NCBI GenBank assembly: GCA_937950315.1
Contig: CALFDU010000121.1
Coordinates: 1-39,568, forward strand
Source: an uncultured Saprospiraceae bacterium
Lineage (GTDB): Bacteria; Bacteroidota; Bacteroidia; Chitinophagales; Saprospiraceae
DNA: 39,568 nucleotides
Direction: 5' to 3'
Shown here piece after piece: positions 23,141-32,299 of this stretch. How positions within the stretch are numbered: the stretch's first letter is position 1; every line of letters starts with the position of its first letter. The notes under the pieces were generated by a model, which saw only the letters and a list, made by a program, of their open reading frames with translations, was not told where the DNA came from and did not search any database. A program made the translations under genes and the position numbers.

Positions 23141-24235
23141 ATGAAAATACTTATCGCTGTAGACAAATTCAAAGGATCACTGAATGCTGATGACGTTGCA
23201 CATGCCATAAGCCATGGAATAAAAAAAAGCAAACCTTCTTTCAACACACAACTTCATCCACTTGCAGATGGCGGTGATGGCACAATAGATATTCTAAAAA
23301 AGAAATTAAACTTAAAAACAATTACCTGTGACACCATCGACCCCATAGGTAGACCCATCAAGTCTTATTATTGTTCTGACAATCATACTGCCTTCATTGA
23401 ATTGGCAACCAGCTCTGGAATCACATTGCTCCGCGACACGCTTGCGCCTATGAAGAGCAACACTGAAGGAACCGGTCGCCTAATCTTGGATGCAATCAAA
23501 AAAAACCATCAACACATTGTATTGGCCATTGGAGGTAGTTGCTCCACCGATGCAGGTACAGGAATACTACACGCAATGGGTTACCAGTTTGCAAATAATA
23601 ATGGAAAACACATCCATCCCAATGGAGAACAACTTGCGACTATATCCAGCATCATCGGTCCGGATCAAGCCATCACAATTCCGATTACCATAATTACGGA
23701 TGTACGCAATACACTTTGTGGACCAGAAGGTGCTGCCCCTATTTTTGCACCCCAAAAAGGAGCCAATCCGAGTCAAGTAATAGCACTAAACAAAGGCTTG
23801 GAGCACTTTGCCCAATTGACAAAACAGCATACAGATAAAGACATTCTCACATTAATCGGAGGTGGAGCTGCTGGCGGCGTTGCAGCCGGCCTATCTGCTT
23901 ACCTAAATACCACAATCCAAAACGGCTTTCAGTACATATCAGCAAAAACCAATTTGGAAGCAGCGATTGCTGAGGCTGATCTCATCATTACCGGCGAAGG
24001 AAAGTTTGACCAGAGTTCATTCAATGGAAAGGTAGTTGGTGAGATACTTTCGCTTGCGCAAATGTTGGATAAAGAGGTGCATATCATCTGTGGGGTAAAA
24101 GACAAAGTACTCGATCTTTCAGATTACAAAAATGTTATTGCTTGTCATGAAATTGTTGGTATTGAACCTGATAGAGAAGTAGCAATGAGGGATGCAAAAG
24201 AGTTGTTGGAAACCATTTCTCAAAAAATATTTTAA
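23141..24235 (+). CDS. Glycerate 2-kinase (GlxK/GarK family)
   Basis: This 364-residue protein phosphorylates D-glycerate to 2-phosphoglycerate using ATP. It opens MKILIAVDKFKGSLNADDVA and continues with PLADGGDGTIDIL, then HIVLAIGGSCSTDAGTGIL and LIGGGAAGGVAAGLSAYL, and near the C-terminus ADLIITGEGKFDQSSFNGKV. These are the signatures of the glycerate kinase type-2 family, and the length (about 370-380) agrees. Its role is to feed glyoxylate or serine-derived glycerate into glycolysis. It is monocistronic here. Confidence 0.88.
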   Translation: MKILIAVDKFKGSLNADDVAHAISHGIKKSKPSFNTQLHPLADGGDGTIDILKKKLNLKTITCDTIDPIGRPIKSYYCSDNHTAFIELATSSGITLLRDTLAPMKSNTEGTGRLILDAIKKNHQHIVLAIGGSCSTDAGTGILHAMGYQFANNNGKHIHPNGEQLATISSIIGPDQAITIPITIITDVRNTLCGPEGAAPIFAPQKGANPSQVIALNKGLEHFAQLTKQHTDKDILTLIGGGAAGGVAAGLSAYLNTTIQNGFQYISAKTNLEAAIAEADLIITGEGKFDQSSFNGKVVGEILSLAQMLDKEVHIICGVKDKVLDLSDYKNVIACHEIVGIEPDREVAMRDAKELLETISQKIF

Positions 24236-24272
24236 ATACAAGAGATTAGGAATTACTACTTCAAATAAGCTT

Positions 24273-25865
24273 TTACCAATCAATAGGCCGATAGTCTTTT
24301 AAGAACTTCCCACACCAATGCTTTCCAGTATTGATTCCATCAAACAATGGATCCATCACACGAGCTGCTCCATCTACGATATCGAGTGGTGGTTGAAAGT
24401 CATGCACCTCTTCTTTGAACTTTGCCAGATCTACTGGATCTTCGTCAGTCACCCATCCTGTATCTACGGCATTCATGTAAATACCGTATTTCGCAAAGTC
24501 TGAAGCTGCAGTATGTGTCATCATATTCAATGCGGCTTTGGCCATATTGGTGTGCGGATGACGATCTTCCTTGTGCCAACGATGGAATTTTCCTTCCATG
24601 GCGGATACGTTAATGACATGCTTCATGCCAGTATTCTCTTTCTTCATAAGGTCAGCGAGTCGATTACACAGAACAAATGGCGCCACTGAATTGACCAACT
24701 GTACTTCAAGCATTTCATTGGTATTGATTTCACCAAGCTTGAGTCTCCAAGAATTTACTTTTCTTAAATCAACTTGTTGTAGATCGGCATCTAGTTTGCC
24801 TTCTGGAAATACTTCTTCGACTGTCAAGGAGTTGTCGATGGTGTATGGTATTTGTGACAATTTTGCGGAAGCGGAAATACCTATTCCCATCTGCTTTCCA
24901 TGCCATGTCACAGGTAAATTCTTTTCTTGCCCTTCATGAAATTCCTTGGTCAACAATCGCAATTCGTTGATGCATCCTTCGTGATCAGAAAGCAGCTCTT
25001 GTGCAAATGGAGGAAGCATCGAAAAGTCTTTGTCTTCATTTTCCATCAAGTGTTTGTAGAAGCCAGCGGGTCTTCTTACGGTCTGTGCTGCATTGTTGAT
25101 CAACACATCAAGACGGTCATACTTTTGTTCGATATAATTACAAAAGATTTCTACGCTTGGAATATGTCTCAAATCGAGACCATGAATCTTAAGTCGACTA
25201 CCCCATTCATTAAAATCTGGTTCTTTGGAATATCGCAATGCGGAATCAACAGGAAATCTAGTTGTGGCAATTACCGTGGCGCCAGCCTTCAACATCATCA
25301 ACGTAATATGATAACCGATCTTCAATCTTGAACCAGTCACAAGAGCAACCTGTCCTGTCATGTCTGCGGTCTGATATCTCTTGGCATAATTAAAGTCACC
25401 GCATTCCTTGCACATGGAATCATAGAAGTGATGTACTCGACTATAAACGGTCTTACACACATAACAATTCCTTGGCGACTCAAGGATCACTTCTTCTCGT
25501 TCTTCATTTCCTGTAAGAGCAATCATGGCAGGAGCTACAAATACGGAAGCTTCTCTCGCCGACCTAATACCCGTATTTTTTCTTGCATGCTTGTCTCGCT
25601 CAACAATCTTCCTCTTCTCTGCTTTCTTGGCATCCTTTTTTCTGCGGTGAAACTCTTCACGGCTGGGTCTAGAAAGCAAACCAGAAGCCATAATCAATGC
25701 AGTCCTTCGATCCTTAGGTATTTCAAATATCTGATTGGTATCCGCATTCAAGGTTTCAAGGACTTGAATACACAACTCAATCTCTTTCTTTGTCAATACT
25801 TTGTGCTCCTTTTTCTCAGCTTCTTCCTTACTTTGCTGGTTTCCGTCGCCAGTTTCTTTTTCCAT
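24273..25865 (-). CDS. Large SDR-type oxidoreductase with zinc ribbon; catalytic Tyr replaced
   Basis: The 530 residues have a charged helical N-terminus (1-130), a Cys-rich zinc ribbon (Cys134-x2-Cys137 and Cys152-x2-Cys155, CYVCK and MCKECG), then a Rossmann fold of the short-chain dehydrogenase class from about 172: [20 protein letters not shown] with the TGxxxxxG signature, and VLINNAAQT. At the catalytic position the usual Y-x-x-x-K reads T-N-M-A-K (Thr439, Lys443, in [13 protein letters not shown]). The Ser of the triad (INVSAMEG) is kept. The cofactor site looks intact, but the Tyr is missing, so a non-classical reaction or a binding role is possible. The substrate is unknown. It stands alone, tail-to-tail with glycerate kinase. 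Confidence 0.75.
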   Translation of the reverse strand: MEKETGDGNQQSKEEAEKKEHKVLTKKEIELCIQVLETLNADTNQIFEIPKDRRTALIMASGLLSRPSREEFHRRKKDAKKAEKRKIVERDKHARKNTGIRSAREASVFVAPAMIALTGNEEREEVILESPRNCYVCKTVYSRVHHFYDSMCKECGDFNYAKRYQTADMTGQVALVTGSRLKIGYHITLMMLKAGATVIATTRFPVDSALRYSKEPDFNEWGSRLKIHGLDLRHIPSVEIFCNYIEQKYDRLDVLINNAAQTVRRPAGFYKHLMENEDKDFSMLPPFAQELLSDHEGCINELRLLTKEFHEGQEKNLPVTWHGKQMGIGISASAKLSQIPYTIDNSLTVEEVFPEGKLDADLQQVDLRKVNSWRLKLGEINTNEMLEVQLVNSVAPFVLCNRLADLMKKENTGMKHVINVSAMEGKFHRWHKEDRHPHTNMAKAALNMMTHTAASDFAKYGIYMNAVDTGWVTDEDPVDLAKFKEEVHDFQPPLDIVDGAARVMDPLFDGINTGKHWCGKFLKDYRPIDW

Positions 25866-25993
25866 GCTGCAAAAGTAATCATTTTGAAGGAGTCAAACCA
25901 ATGAGGGTCAAGTATCCAAATATCAGAACTTTTAAGCATTACAAACTAGTATTTACTCATTTTGGATCTACCGGTATAAGATTAGGGTTCGAT

Positions 25994-26257
25994 TTATTTA
26001 TTTCTCTTCTTTTGACTGTATTTATCGTGCAAGCCCTCTCCATTAAAAATTTTCCCAATGCATTTTTCAATACGTGCCTCTTTGGTTTTTGATTGCTTCG
26101 GAGCTGAGAAATACAGTATATAACCCCGCTGTCTGCCTGGAGTCAAAGACTCAAATGCAGTTTTGAAAATGGGATCCTCTTCAAATTTTTTAACCAACTC
26201 TAAAGGAATTGATTCAGGAACCTTTTTAAATTCGATTTTGGTTCCTGCTTTAACCAC
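25994..26257 (-). pseudogene. YdeI/OmpD-associated-like remnant, N-terminally truncated
   Basis: The 87 residues from GTG 26257 match the C-terminal part of the YdeI family: VESIPLELV-like text, then FESLTPGRQRGYILYFSAPK and QSKTKEARIEKCIGKIFNGE. Full-length members have about 190 residues and carry an upstream DUF1801-type domain. Here the same frame continues upstream as EEFTIKKYNIEAIDV but hits TAG at 26300-26302, and nothing like the missing N-terminal domain follows. No good start codon other than GTG is present. It is probably a decayed gene and possibly still translated as a fragment. Confidence 0.6.
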
Positions 26258-26525
26258 ATCAATTGCTTCAATGTTATACTTCTTTATAGTAAATTCCTCC
26301 TATTCTATTTCTTCAACCGCAGCAAACTTGATTCATAATTGATCTTATACCCTATCACAAAATAAAGTTATAGGCAGGAGATGTTATTTTCATTGACTTA
26401 AGTTAAGAATGCAGATTTAGCAGTTTCGCCATACAATTGAACGAAGAAAATTAAACCAAAATTTATGTAACAATTCGACGGCTATTAACTAATATTGTCT
26501 CTATTCCTACGACTTATCATGAACT

Positions 26526-27131
26526 ATGAATTGGATCTATTTACTTGATTTATTTGGTACGGGTATTTTTGCTATTTCAGGTGTCATCACTGCCATTGAA
26601 AAGAAGTTTGACCTTGTGGGAGCCTTGATCATTGGCTTCATAACGGCTATAGGTGGAGGTTCGGTAAGAGATGTAATGATAGGTAGATTTCCTGTAGGAT
26701 GGTTGAATGACCGCAATTACATTTTTGCCATTTTGGTAGGATACTTGGTTTCTTACTTATTCTACAACTCAGTCAGAAAATTTAAGATCAGCATGTTTTT
26801 GTTTGATACCATCGGCATTGGCTTGTTCACTATTCTAGGAATTCAAGTCGCTCAGAATTACGGTCTTCGCATCGAGGTGTGCATTTTCATGGGCATCATT
26901 TCTGCTACTTTCGGAGGCGTGATCAGAGATGTCTTAACCAATGAAATTCCTTTGATATTCAGAAAGGAAATATATGCAACTGCTTGTTTTGCGGGAGGGA
27001 TCACCTACTTTATCATGCTTCAATTTTCATCCATCGAAAATCTTAATATCATAAGTTCGATGTTAGTAGTCATCGTCATTCGATACCTTGCCATTAAAAA
27101 TAAATGGACGCTAAACTTTTCAAGCGAATAA
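26526..27131 (+). CDS. TRIC-family cation channel (UPF0126-like)
   Basis: The 201-residue protein has seven membrane segments arranged as two repeats of a three-helix unit. Both carry the signature text: IGFITAIGGGSVRDVMIGRF and ISATFGGVIRDVLTNEIP, with the repeated G-G-x-x-R-D motif that lines the pore in trimeric intracellular cation channels. It probably conducts monovalent cations across the inner membrane. It faces SulP tail-to-tail, with a terminator-like stem at 27106-27141. Confidence 0.85.
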   Translation: MNWIYLLDLFGTGIFAISGVITAIEKKFDLVGALIIGFITAIGGGSVRDVMIGRFPVGWLNDRNYIFAILVGYLVSYLFYNSVRKFKISMFLFDTIGIGLFTILGIQVAQNYGLRIEVCIFMGIISATFGGVIRDVLTNEIPLIFRKEIYATACFAGGITYFIMLQFSSIENLNIISSMLVVIVIRYLAIKNKWTLNFSSE

Positions 27132-27141
27132 TTTAGCGCCC
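27106..27141 (+). terminator. Terminator-like stem after the TRIC gene
   Basis: GGACGCTAAA (27106-27115) pairs with TTTAGCGCCC (27132-27141), 9 of 10 positions, and is followed by ATATATATTTTAGTTTTT. It overlaps the TRIC stop codon, which is at 27129-27131. Confidence 0.5.
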
Positions 27142-27167
27142 AATATATATTTTAGTTTTTCTACTAG

Positions 27168-28712
27168 TTAATCCTTGTATTGCGTATAATCCACCGCAAC
27201 TTTATAAGTAGGATCTTCCATGATATTTACGTCTATTACTTTATCGGCATTGGCCAGCAATCTTCTGCAATCTTTACTGAGGTGTCGCAAGTGTACTTTC
27301 TTACCTACCTTCAAATATCTTTCAGTGATTTTATTCACTGCCTCAATGGCACTCATGTCTGTGATCTTACTCTCTTCAAAATCAATGATTACCTCATCAG
27401 GATCATTCAATACATCAAACTTTGAAGCAAAGGTTGTTGTGGAACCAAAAAACAAAGGTCCGTATATTTCATAGTGCTTTACTCCGTTCTCATCCACATA
27501 TTTTCTAGCCCTGATTCGCTTGGCACTCTCCCATGCAAAAACCAAGGCAGAAATCACCACTCCAATCAATACAGCCAAAGCCAAGTTGTGGAATACAACG
27601 GTTACCAATGCGACCAACATGCCTACAAAAATATCGTGCTTTGGCATCTTGTTGATGATTCTCAAACTAATCCACTCAAACGTTCCGATTGCCACCATGA
27701 TCATCAAACCCGTCAATGCGGCCATTGGCATTTTCTCAATCAAGCTACTTCCAAACATGACAAATACCAAAAGCATCACAGAGGCAACAATACCTGACAA
27801 TCGCGCTCTTGCACCATTGGAAATGTTGATCAGACTCTGACCGATCATAGCGCAACCTCCCATTCCTGAAAAGAATCCTGTCACCAAATTTGCAAATCCT
27901 TGAGCAACAGCTTCTTTGTTGGATCGTCCTTTGGTTTCAGTAATCTCATCGACCAAGTTTAAGGTCAACAAACTCTCGATCAATCCTACTCCAGCAACAA
28001 TCAATGCGTAAGGTAAAATAACAATGAAACTTTCCAAGGTGTAAGGAAGATCTGGAATATGGAATGGAGGAAATCCACCTTTGATAGAAGCAATATCACC
28101 AACGGTTGTCGTATCAATTCCAGCAAATGCTACAATACCAAAGATGACAAGAATCGCCATCAATGATGAAGGAATAACTTTTGTGATTTTCGGAAATCCC
28201 CAAATAATCAACATAGTCAAAAGCACCAAGCCTAGCATGATCATCAAAGGTGCCCCTGTCAACCACTGACCAGTTCCCAAATCTTTAAACTGGGCCAACT
28301 GGGACATAAAAATTACAATCGCCAATCCGTTTACAAAACCATACATCACCGGATGAGGCACCAGTCGAATAAACTTACCTAGCCGCAGATATCCAAAGGC
28401 CATCTGTATCAATCCAGAAAGGATGACGGTTGCAAAAATATATTCTACTCCATGTGTTTTTGCAAGAGCCACAATAACAACGGCAACGGCACCCGTTGCT
28501 CCTGATATCATTCCCGGTCTACCACCAAAAATCGAAGTGATCAAACCCATAGAAAATGCTGCATACAATCCCGTCAATGGAGAAAGTCCCGCAATCAATG
28601 CAAAAGCGATGGCCTCGGGCACCAAAGCCATGGCCACAGTAAGACCAGAAAGTACTTCCGTTTTATAATCTACTTCCTGCTTAAAATCAAATAAGTTTAA
28701 ATACTGCTTCAT
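27168..28712 (-). CDS. SulP-family inorganic anion transporter with STAS domain
   Basis: The 514-residue protein has about 11-12 membrane segments, then a C-terminal STAS domain (about 400-514). SulP hallmarks seen: EVLSGLTVAMALVPEAIAFA at the start, LSPLTGLYAAFSMGL, and MISGATGAVAVVIVALAKTH. The STAS part includes EVIIDFEESKITDMSAIEAV, with the conserved Asp-Ser/Met loop. SulP carriers move sulfate, bicarbonate or other anions. Substrate not inferable; bicarbonate is common in marine Bacteroidota. An 8-bp palindromic stem lies 29 bp before its start. Confidence 0.88.
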   Translation of the reverse strand: MKQYLNLFDFKQEVDYKTEVLSGLTVAMALVPEAIAFALIAGLSPLTGLYAAFSMGLITSIFGGRPGMISGATGAVAVVIVALAKTHGVEYIFATVILSGLIQMAFGYLRLGKFIRLVPHPVMYGFVNGLAIVIFMSQLAQFKDLGTGQWLTGAPLMIMLGLVLLTMLIIWGFPKITKVIPSSLMAILVIFGIVAFAGIDTTTVGDIASIKGGFPPFHIPDLPYTLESFIVILPYALIVAGVGLIESLLTLNLVDEITETKGRSNKEAVAQGFANLVTGFFSGMGGCAMIGQSLINISNGARARLSGIVASVMLLVFVMFGSSLIEKMPMAALTGLMIMVAIGTFEWISLRIINKMPKHDIFVGMLVALVTVVFHNLALAVLIGVVISALVFAWESAKRIRARKYVDENGVKHYEIYGPLFFGSTTTFASKFDVLNDPDEVIIDFEESKITDMSAIEAVNKITERYLKVGKKVHLRHLSKDCRRLLANADKVIDVNIMEDPTYKVAVDYTQYKD

Positions 28713-29087
28713 CAGTTATTTTTAACGCAAAAACAAAATTTGGGAAAGCAATAACTTTCCCATAGAATAATACTTCACCAGAAAACTAATTGGAATAAAA
28801 AAGTCCATTTCGCTAAATGCAAAATGGATTAGTTGGAGATGAATTGTTGTTGTTTTTCAGATATGGAACAAAGGTATTATTTTCTCATTCTAAAGGCCAT
28901 TTTTACTTCATTTATGCTTACTTCTAGTCAAGCTTATTTGTTAATGAATCATGCTTGCGCAAATGTAAAAACAAGACCCGCCAAAAGGATTTTCACAAAT
29001 ATTCATTATCTTAAGAAATCGATGTTCTCAATGACTCAAGAAACAAACTCCTTTTTGAGAATACCATAGCCAATAAAACCAATACCT
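28713..29087. promoter_or_regulatory. 375-bp divergent regulatory region (SulP left, VOC protein right)
   Basis: It holds a perfect stem TGGGAAAG-CAATAA-CTTTCCCA at 28741-28762, just 29 bp upstream of the SulP start, a weaker hairpin (TCCATTT at 28804-28810 with AAATGGA at 28822-28828), and one copy of the recurrent word GCTTGCGCAAATG at 28953-28965. A 78-codon open frame at 28833 is not convincing. No gene is seen. Confidence 0.5.
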
Positions 29088-29615
29088 ATGAGCACCAGAA
29101 ATTACTTTCTAATCTTGTTCGTTACTTCAATTTTTGCCTTTATCCGTTCGGAATACAAAGCCAATCAAGCTACAGATCAACCAGCTCAAACCGAAGAAAT
29201 CACACCCAAAGTAACTGGTGTCGGAGGCATCTTTTTTAAAGCCAAAGATCCCGAAGCACTTCGAAATTGGTACGGAGAAAATCTTGGTATTGCTATCATG
29301 CCTACGGGCTCCCCTTTTGAATTTAGAAATGCACATCGACCAGACGAAATCAATTATTTAATCTGGAGTCCATTCCCTGAAGATACTGAAGCAATGGCCC
29401 CTTCAGAAAAAGAATATATGATCAACTACCGTGTTCAGAACATTGACAAGTTGGTCGAGCAACTAAAAGCAAACGGAATCACCATCGTGGATGAAATGCA
29501 AGAAGTAGGTTATGGAAAATTCATCCACATCCTAGATCTTGAAGGCAACAAGATAGAATTGTGGGAACCGATAGATAGTTTTCTTACCGAATTGGGAGGA
29601 ACAACGACTAAGTGA
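29088..29615 (+). CDS. Secreted or membrane-anchored VOC (glyoxalase-like) protein
   Basis: The 175-residue protein has a signal-anchor-like N-terminus (YFLILFVTSIFAFIRSEYKA) and one VOC domain (about 45-160). GVGGIFFKAKDPEALRNWYG is the first beta-alpha-beta unit, and FIHILDLEGNKIELWEP is the closing strand with the metal-ligand Glu seen in glyoxalase-type folds. VOC proteins include glyoxalases, dioxygenases and resistance proteins, so a precise role cannot be given. An export signal on such a domain is unusual. Confidence 0.7.
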   Translation: MSTRNYFLILFVTSIFAFIRSEYKANQATDQPAQTEEITPKVTGVGGIFFKAKDPEALRNWYGENLGIAIMPTGSPFEFRNAHRPDEINYLIWSPFPEDTEAMAPSEKEYMINYRVQNIDKLVEQLKANGITIVDEMQEVGYGKFIHILDLEGNKIELWEPIDSFLTELGGTTTK

Positions 29616-29779
29616 AGTTGAAGAAAATGATCACAGCATTTATTGTTTAATCGATAAGTAAAACATAAAATTTCAAGAACACTCAAAGATAGGTGCTAAA
29701 TCTTACGATTGCTTGAACAATAAAACAGAATAAAGATGGCTACATTTACACCCTTATTCTTCTTGATGAAAATCCTACC

Positions 29780-30358
29780 ATGAAAATTTGTGTCTATTGT
29801 GCCTCCAGTGATCAAATCGATCAAAAGTTTTTCAACGCCACTGAAAAATTGGCCCTAGCTTTTGTGAAAGAAAACATTGCTGTTGTCTGCGGCGGTGGAG
29901 CCAACGGATTGATGGGACAACTTGCAGATACCATGATTGCTCAAGGCGGAAAGATCAAAGGAATCATGCCCAAGTTTATGGATGATGTAGAATGGTCACA
30001 CAAAGGCATCACTGATTTTGACTTTACAGAAACCATGCAAGAAAGAAAAGAACAACTGATTCAAGGTGTCAATGGAATCGTTGCCTTGGCTGGTGGTTCT
30101 GGAACCATGGAGGAACTGTTTGAAGTGATCACGTTGAAACGATTGGGCTTGTTTACTGAACCAATTGTGATTCTCAATACAGACGGGTACTATAACGATC
30201 TACAGTCCCTGATGGAGAAAATGGTAAGTGAAAAATTCATGGCAGAAGCCCACTTGGATATGTGGACCTTTGTCAATGAACCAGAAGAAGTAATTCCCGC
30301 CTTAAAAGCCGCTAAGTCTTGGAGCAAAGATGCTATAGACTTTGCTACACTCAAGTAA
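29780..30358 (+). CDS. LOG-family protein (Rossmann fold, TIGR00730-type)
   Basis: The 192-residue protein begins MKICVYCASSDQIDQKFFNA and has the GG-rich substrate loops VCGGGANGLMGQLADTMIAQ and ALAGGSGTMEELFEVITLKR, in line with the LOG family signature P-G-G-x-G-T-x-x-E. The proline of that motif is replaced by Ala here (AGGSGTMEE); the catalytic Glu and Arg are kept (Glu and ...MQERKEQLI). LOG enzymes release free base from nucleoside 5'-monophosphates; in bacteria their role is usually nucleotide turnover. The gene is followed after 43 bp by the aldehyde dehydrogenase. Confidence 0.85.
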   Translation: MKICVYCASSDQIDQKFFNATEKLALAFVKENIAVVCGGGANGLMGQLADTMIAQGGKIKGIMPKFMDDVEWSHKGITDFDFTETMQERKEQLIQGVNGIVALAGGSGTMEELFEVITLKRLGLFTEPIVILNTDGYYNDLQSLMEKMVSEKFMAEAHLDMWTFVNEPEEVIPALKAAKSWSKDAIDFATLK

Positions 30359-30401
30359 AACGTATTCATACTGATTTGGTAACTTTGGGTTCTAAATAAC
30401 A

Positions 30402-31865
30402 ATGATGGACTTAAAAAATAGTGCCCTATTTCAACAGCAAGCATTTATCAATGGTGAATTTGTAGATGCTACCTCAATGGAAACTTTTCCTGTAATCAAC
30501 CCTTTCTCCAAAGAAGTCATCGCGCAGATGGCCAATTGCGGAGCCAGTGATACCAAAACTTCCATTGAGAAAGCACAGGAAGCATTGATAGTATGGAGTA
30601 GTTTTACAGGAACCAAACGTGGTAAAATTTTACGCCGCTGGTTTGATCTCCAACTAGAACACGCCAAAGATTTAGCAAAGATATTGACCATCGAGCAAGG
30701 GAAACCATTTCCCGAGGCATTGGGTGAGATCAAGTACGGAGCATCCTATGTGGAATGGTTTGCAGAAGAGGCGCGGAGGGCTTATGGGGATTATATTCCG
30801 GGGCCGCAGAATAATAGGCACATTATTGTTATGAAGCAGCCTGTGGGTGTCGTTGCGGCGATTACGCCTTGGAATTTTCCGAGTGCTATGATCACAAGGA
30901 AGGTAGCGCCGGCTCTGGCAGCAGGATGTACCGTTGTCATCAAACCGTCAGAACTTACACCCCTATCAGCCAATGCGCTGGCAGTATTGGCCAATGAGGC
31001 AGGGATTCCCCCTGGCGTCTTTAATATCATCACCACCAAGGACGCACCTGAAGTGGGTCTTGAAATGTGCAACAATAAAACCGTCAGAAAACTATCATTC
31101 ACAGGATCTACAGCTGTAGGGAAAATATTATTAAAGCAAAGTGCCGACACAGTAAAAAAAGTCTCACTTGAACTGGGTGGTAATGCCCCCTTCATTGTTT
31201 TTGAAGATGCAGATATCGATAAGGCCGTTGCAGGTGCTATGCAAAGCAAATTTAGAAATGCAGGTCAAACTTGTATTTGCTCCAATCGTCTTTTTGTCCA
31301 GGAAGGTATTTATGATGCATTCGTGAAAAAATTTGCGGAAGCGTCAAAAAATCAAACGATAGGAAATGGACTAGAAAGAGGAGTTACCATCGGACCCATG
31401 ATTGAAGAAAAAGCTGTTGCATCCGTTGAGATGCTTGTGGCTGATGCACAGGAAAAAGGAGCAGAAATCGTAACAGGAGGAAGCAGATATGGAGATGGCG
31501 ATTCATTGATATACTCGCCTACCATCCTCACCAATGTAAATGAAAATATGAAGATTTTTGGGGAGGAAATTTTCGGACCCGTTGCACCGGTTTATAAATT
31601 CAAAACGGAAGAAGAAGTAATTGGCTTGGCCAATGATACCGACTATGGTTTGGCGGCCTACTTCTATGGTAAAGATCATGCAAAAATATGGCGAGTAGCA
31701 GAGAAGCTTGAATACGGAATGATCGGAATCAATGCCATAGACATTGGCACAGCCATCGCACCTTTTGGAGGAATCAAAGAAAGTGGAATCGGAAGAGAAG
31801 GATCAAAATATGGGATCGAAGAATTTATGGAAATGAAATATTTGTCTTGGGATGTAAGTGAATAA
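30402..31865 (+). CDS. gabD: NAD(P)-dependent succinate-semialdehyde dehydrogenase
   Basis: The 487-residue protein is an aldehyde dehydrogenase of the GabD type. The Cys nucleophile is Cys291 in NAGQTCICSNR and the general base is in KVSLELGGNAPFIVFEDADID. The nucleotide motif is LSFTGSTAVGKILL. The ending IGREGSKYGIEEFMEMKYL is typical of GabD. It oxidises succinate semialdehyde to succinate in GABA-shunt type routes. A second ATG follows at once (30405). A patch of the gene, 30766-30930, uses G/C-ending codons unlike the rest. Confidence 0.85.
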   Translation: MMDLKNSALFQQQAFINGEFVDATSMETFPVINPFSKEVIAQMANCGASDTKTSIEKAQEALIVWSSFTGTKRGKILRRWFDLQLEHAKDLAKILTIEQGKPFPEALGEIKYGASYVEWFAEEARRAYGDYIPGPQNNRHIIVMKQPVGVVAAITPWNFPSAMITRKVAPALAAGCTVVIKPSELTPLSANALAVLANEAGIPPGVFNIITTKDAPEVGLEMCNNKTVRKLSFTGSTAVGKILLKQSADTVKKVSLELGGNAPFIVFEDADIDKAVAGAMQSKFRNAGQTCICSNRLFVQEGIYDAFVKKFAEASKNQTIGNGLERGVTIGPMIEEKAVASVEMLVADAQEKGAEIVTGGSRYGDGDSLIYSPTILTNVNENMKIFGEEIFGPVAPVYKFKTEEEVIGLANDTDYGLAAYFYGKDHAKIWRVAEKLEYGMIGINAIDIGTAIAPFGGIKESGIGREGSKYGIEEFMEMKYLSWDVSE

Positions 31866-32299
31866 ATGGATTGATGAAACATTGTTATATAGAGCGATAG
31901 GCGACCTAACGTTTTGGAATTGGCAATCATAATTTAGCTAACAATAGTTACATGGCAGACAAAGTATTGGCGGTTGTATTTCATTGGACTCTTAACCTGC
32001 AATTTATCATGAAGCTTAAAAAGTTATAGATATTATCTAATTATAATATTTCTCACTTTTCAAGTTAGCCTTCATTTCTTATAATTCTCTTTAAACTGCA
32101 ACTTAATCTGCAAATAAAACAGGATAAGGCTTTCATTATTGGCTTTTCATCAGGTAATCAACCCTTTCTAAAAATAAACTGATATATATATCCTGCAACT
32201 TAACCTGCAATTCTTTTAGTTTTTGTATATATTAAAATCCTATATATAAAATAAATAAGAGGTTACAATCACCAATATCCTGCACCCTAACCTGCAAAA
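31866..32299. repeat. 434-bp intergenic stretch with a spaced repeat of CTGCAA-(6)-CTGCAA
   Basis: CTGCAACTTAACCTGCAA-type units occur at 32280-32297 (CTGCACCCTAACCTGCAA), 32193-32210 (exact form) and 32096-32113 (CTGCAACTTAATCTGCAA), with a half-unit at 31991-32002 (CTTAACCTGCAA). Spacings are 87, 97 and about 100 bp. On the minus strand each reads TTGCAGG-TTAAG-TTGCAG. The DNA between the units is unrelated and AT-rich. No gene seen. The units begin 3 nt from the stop of the AlbA_2 gene. Confidence 0.65.

Noticed and set aside
28833-29069. 78-codon open frame in the SulP/VOC gap
   Set aside because: The amino acids are not protein-like, there is no family or partner, and the region is better explained as regulatory.
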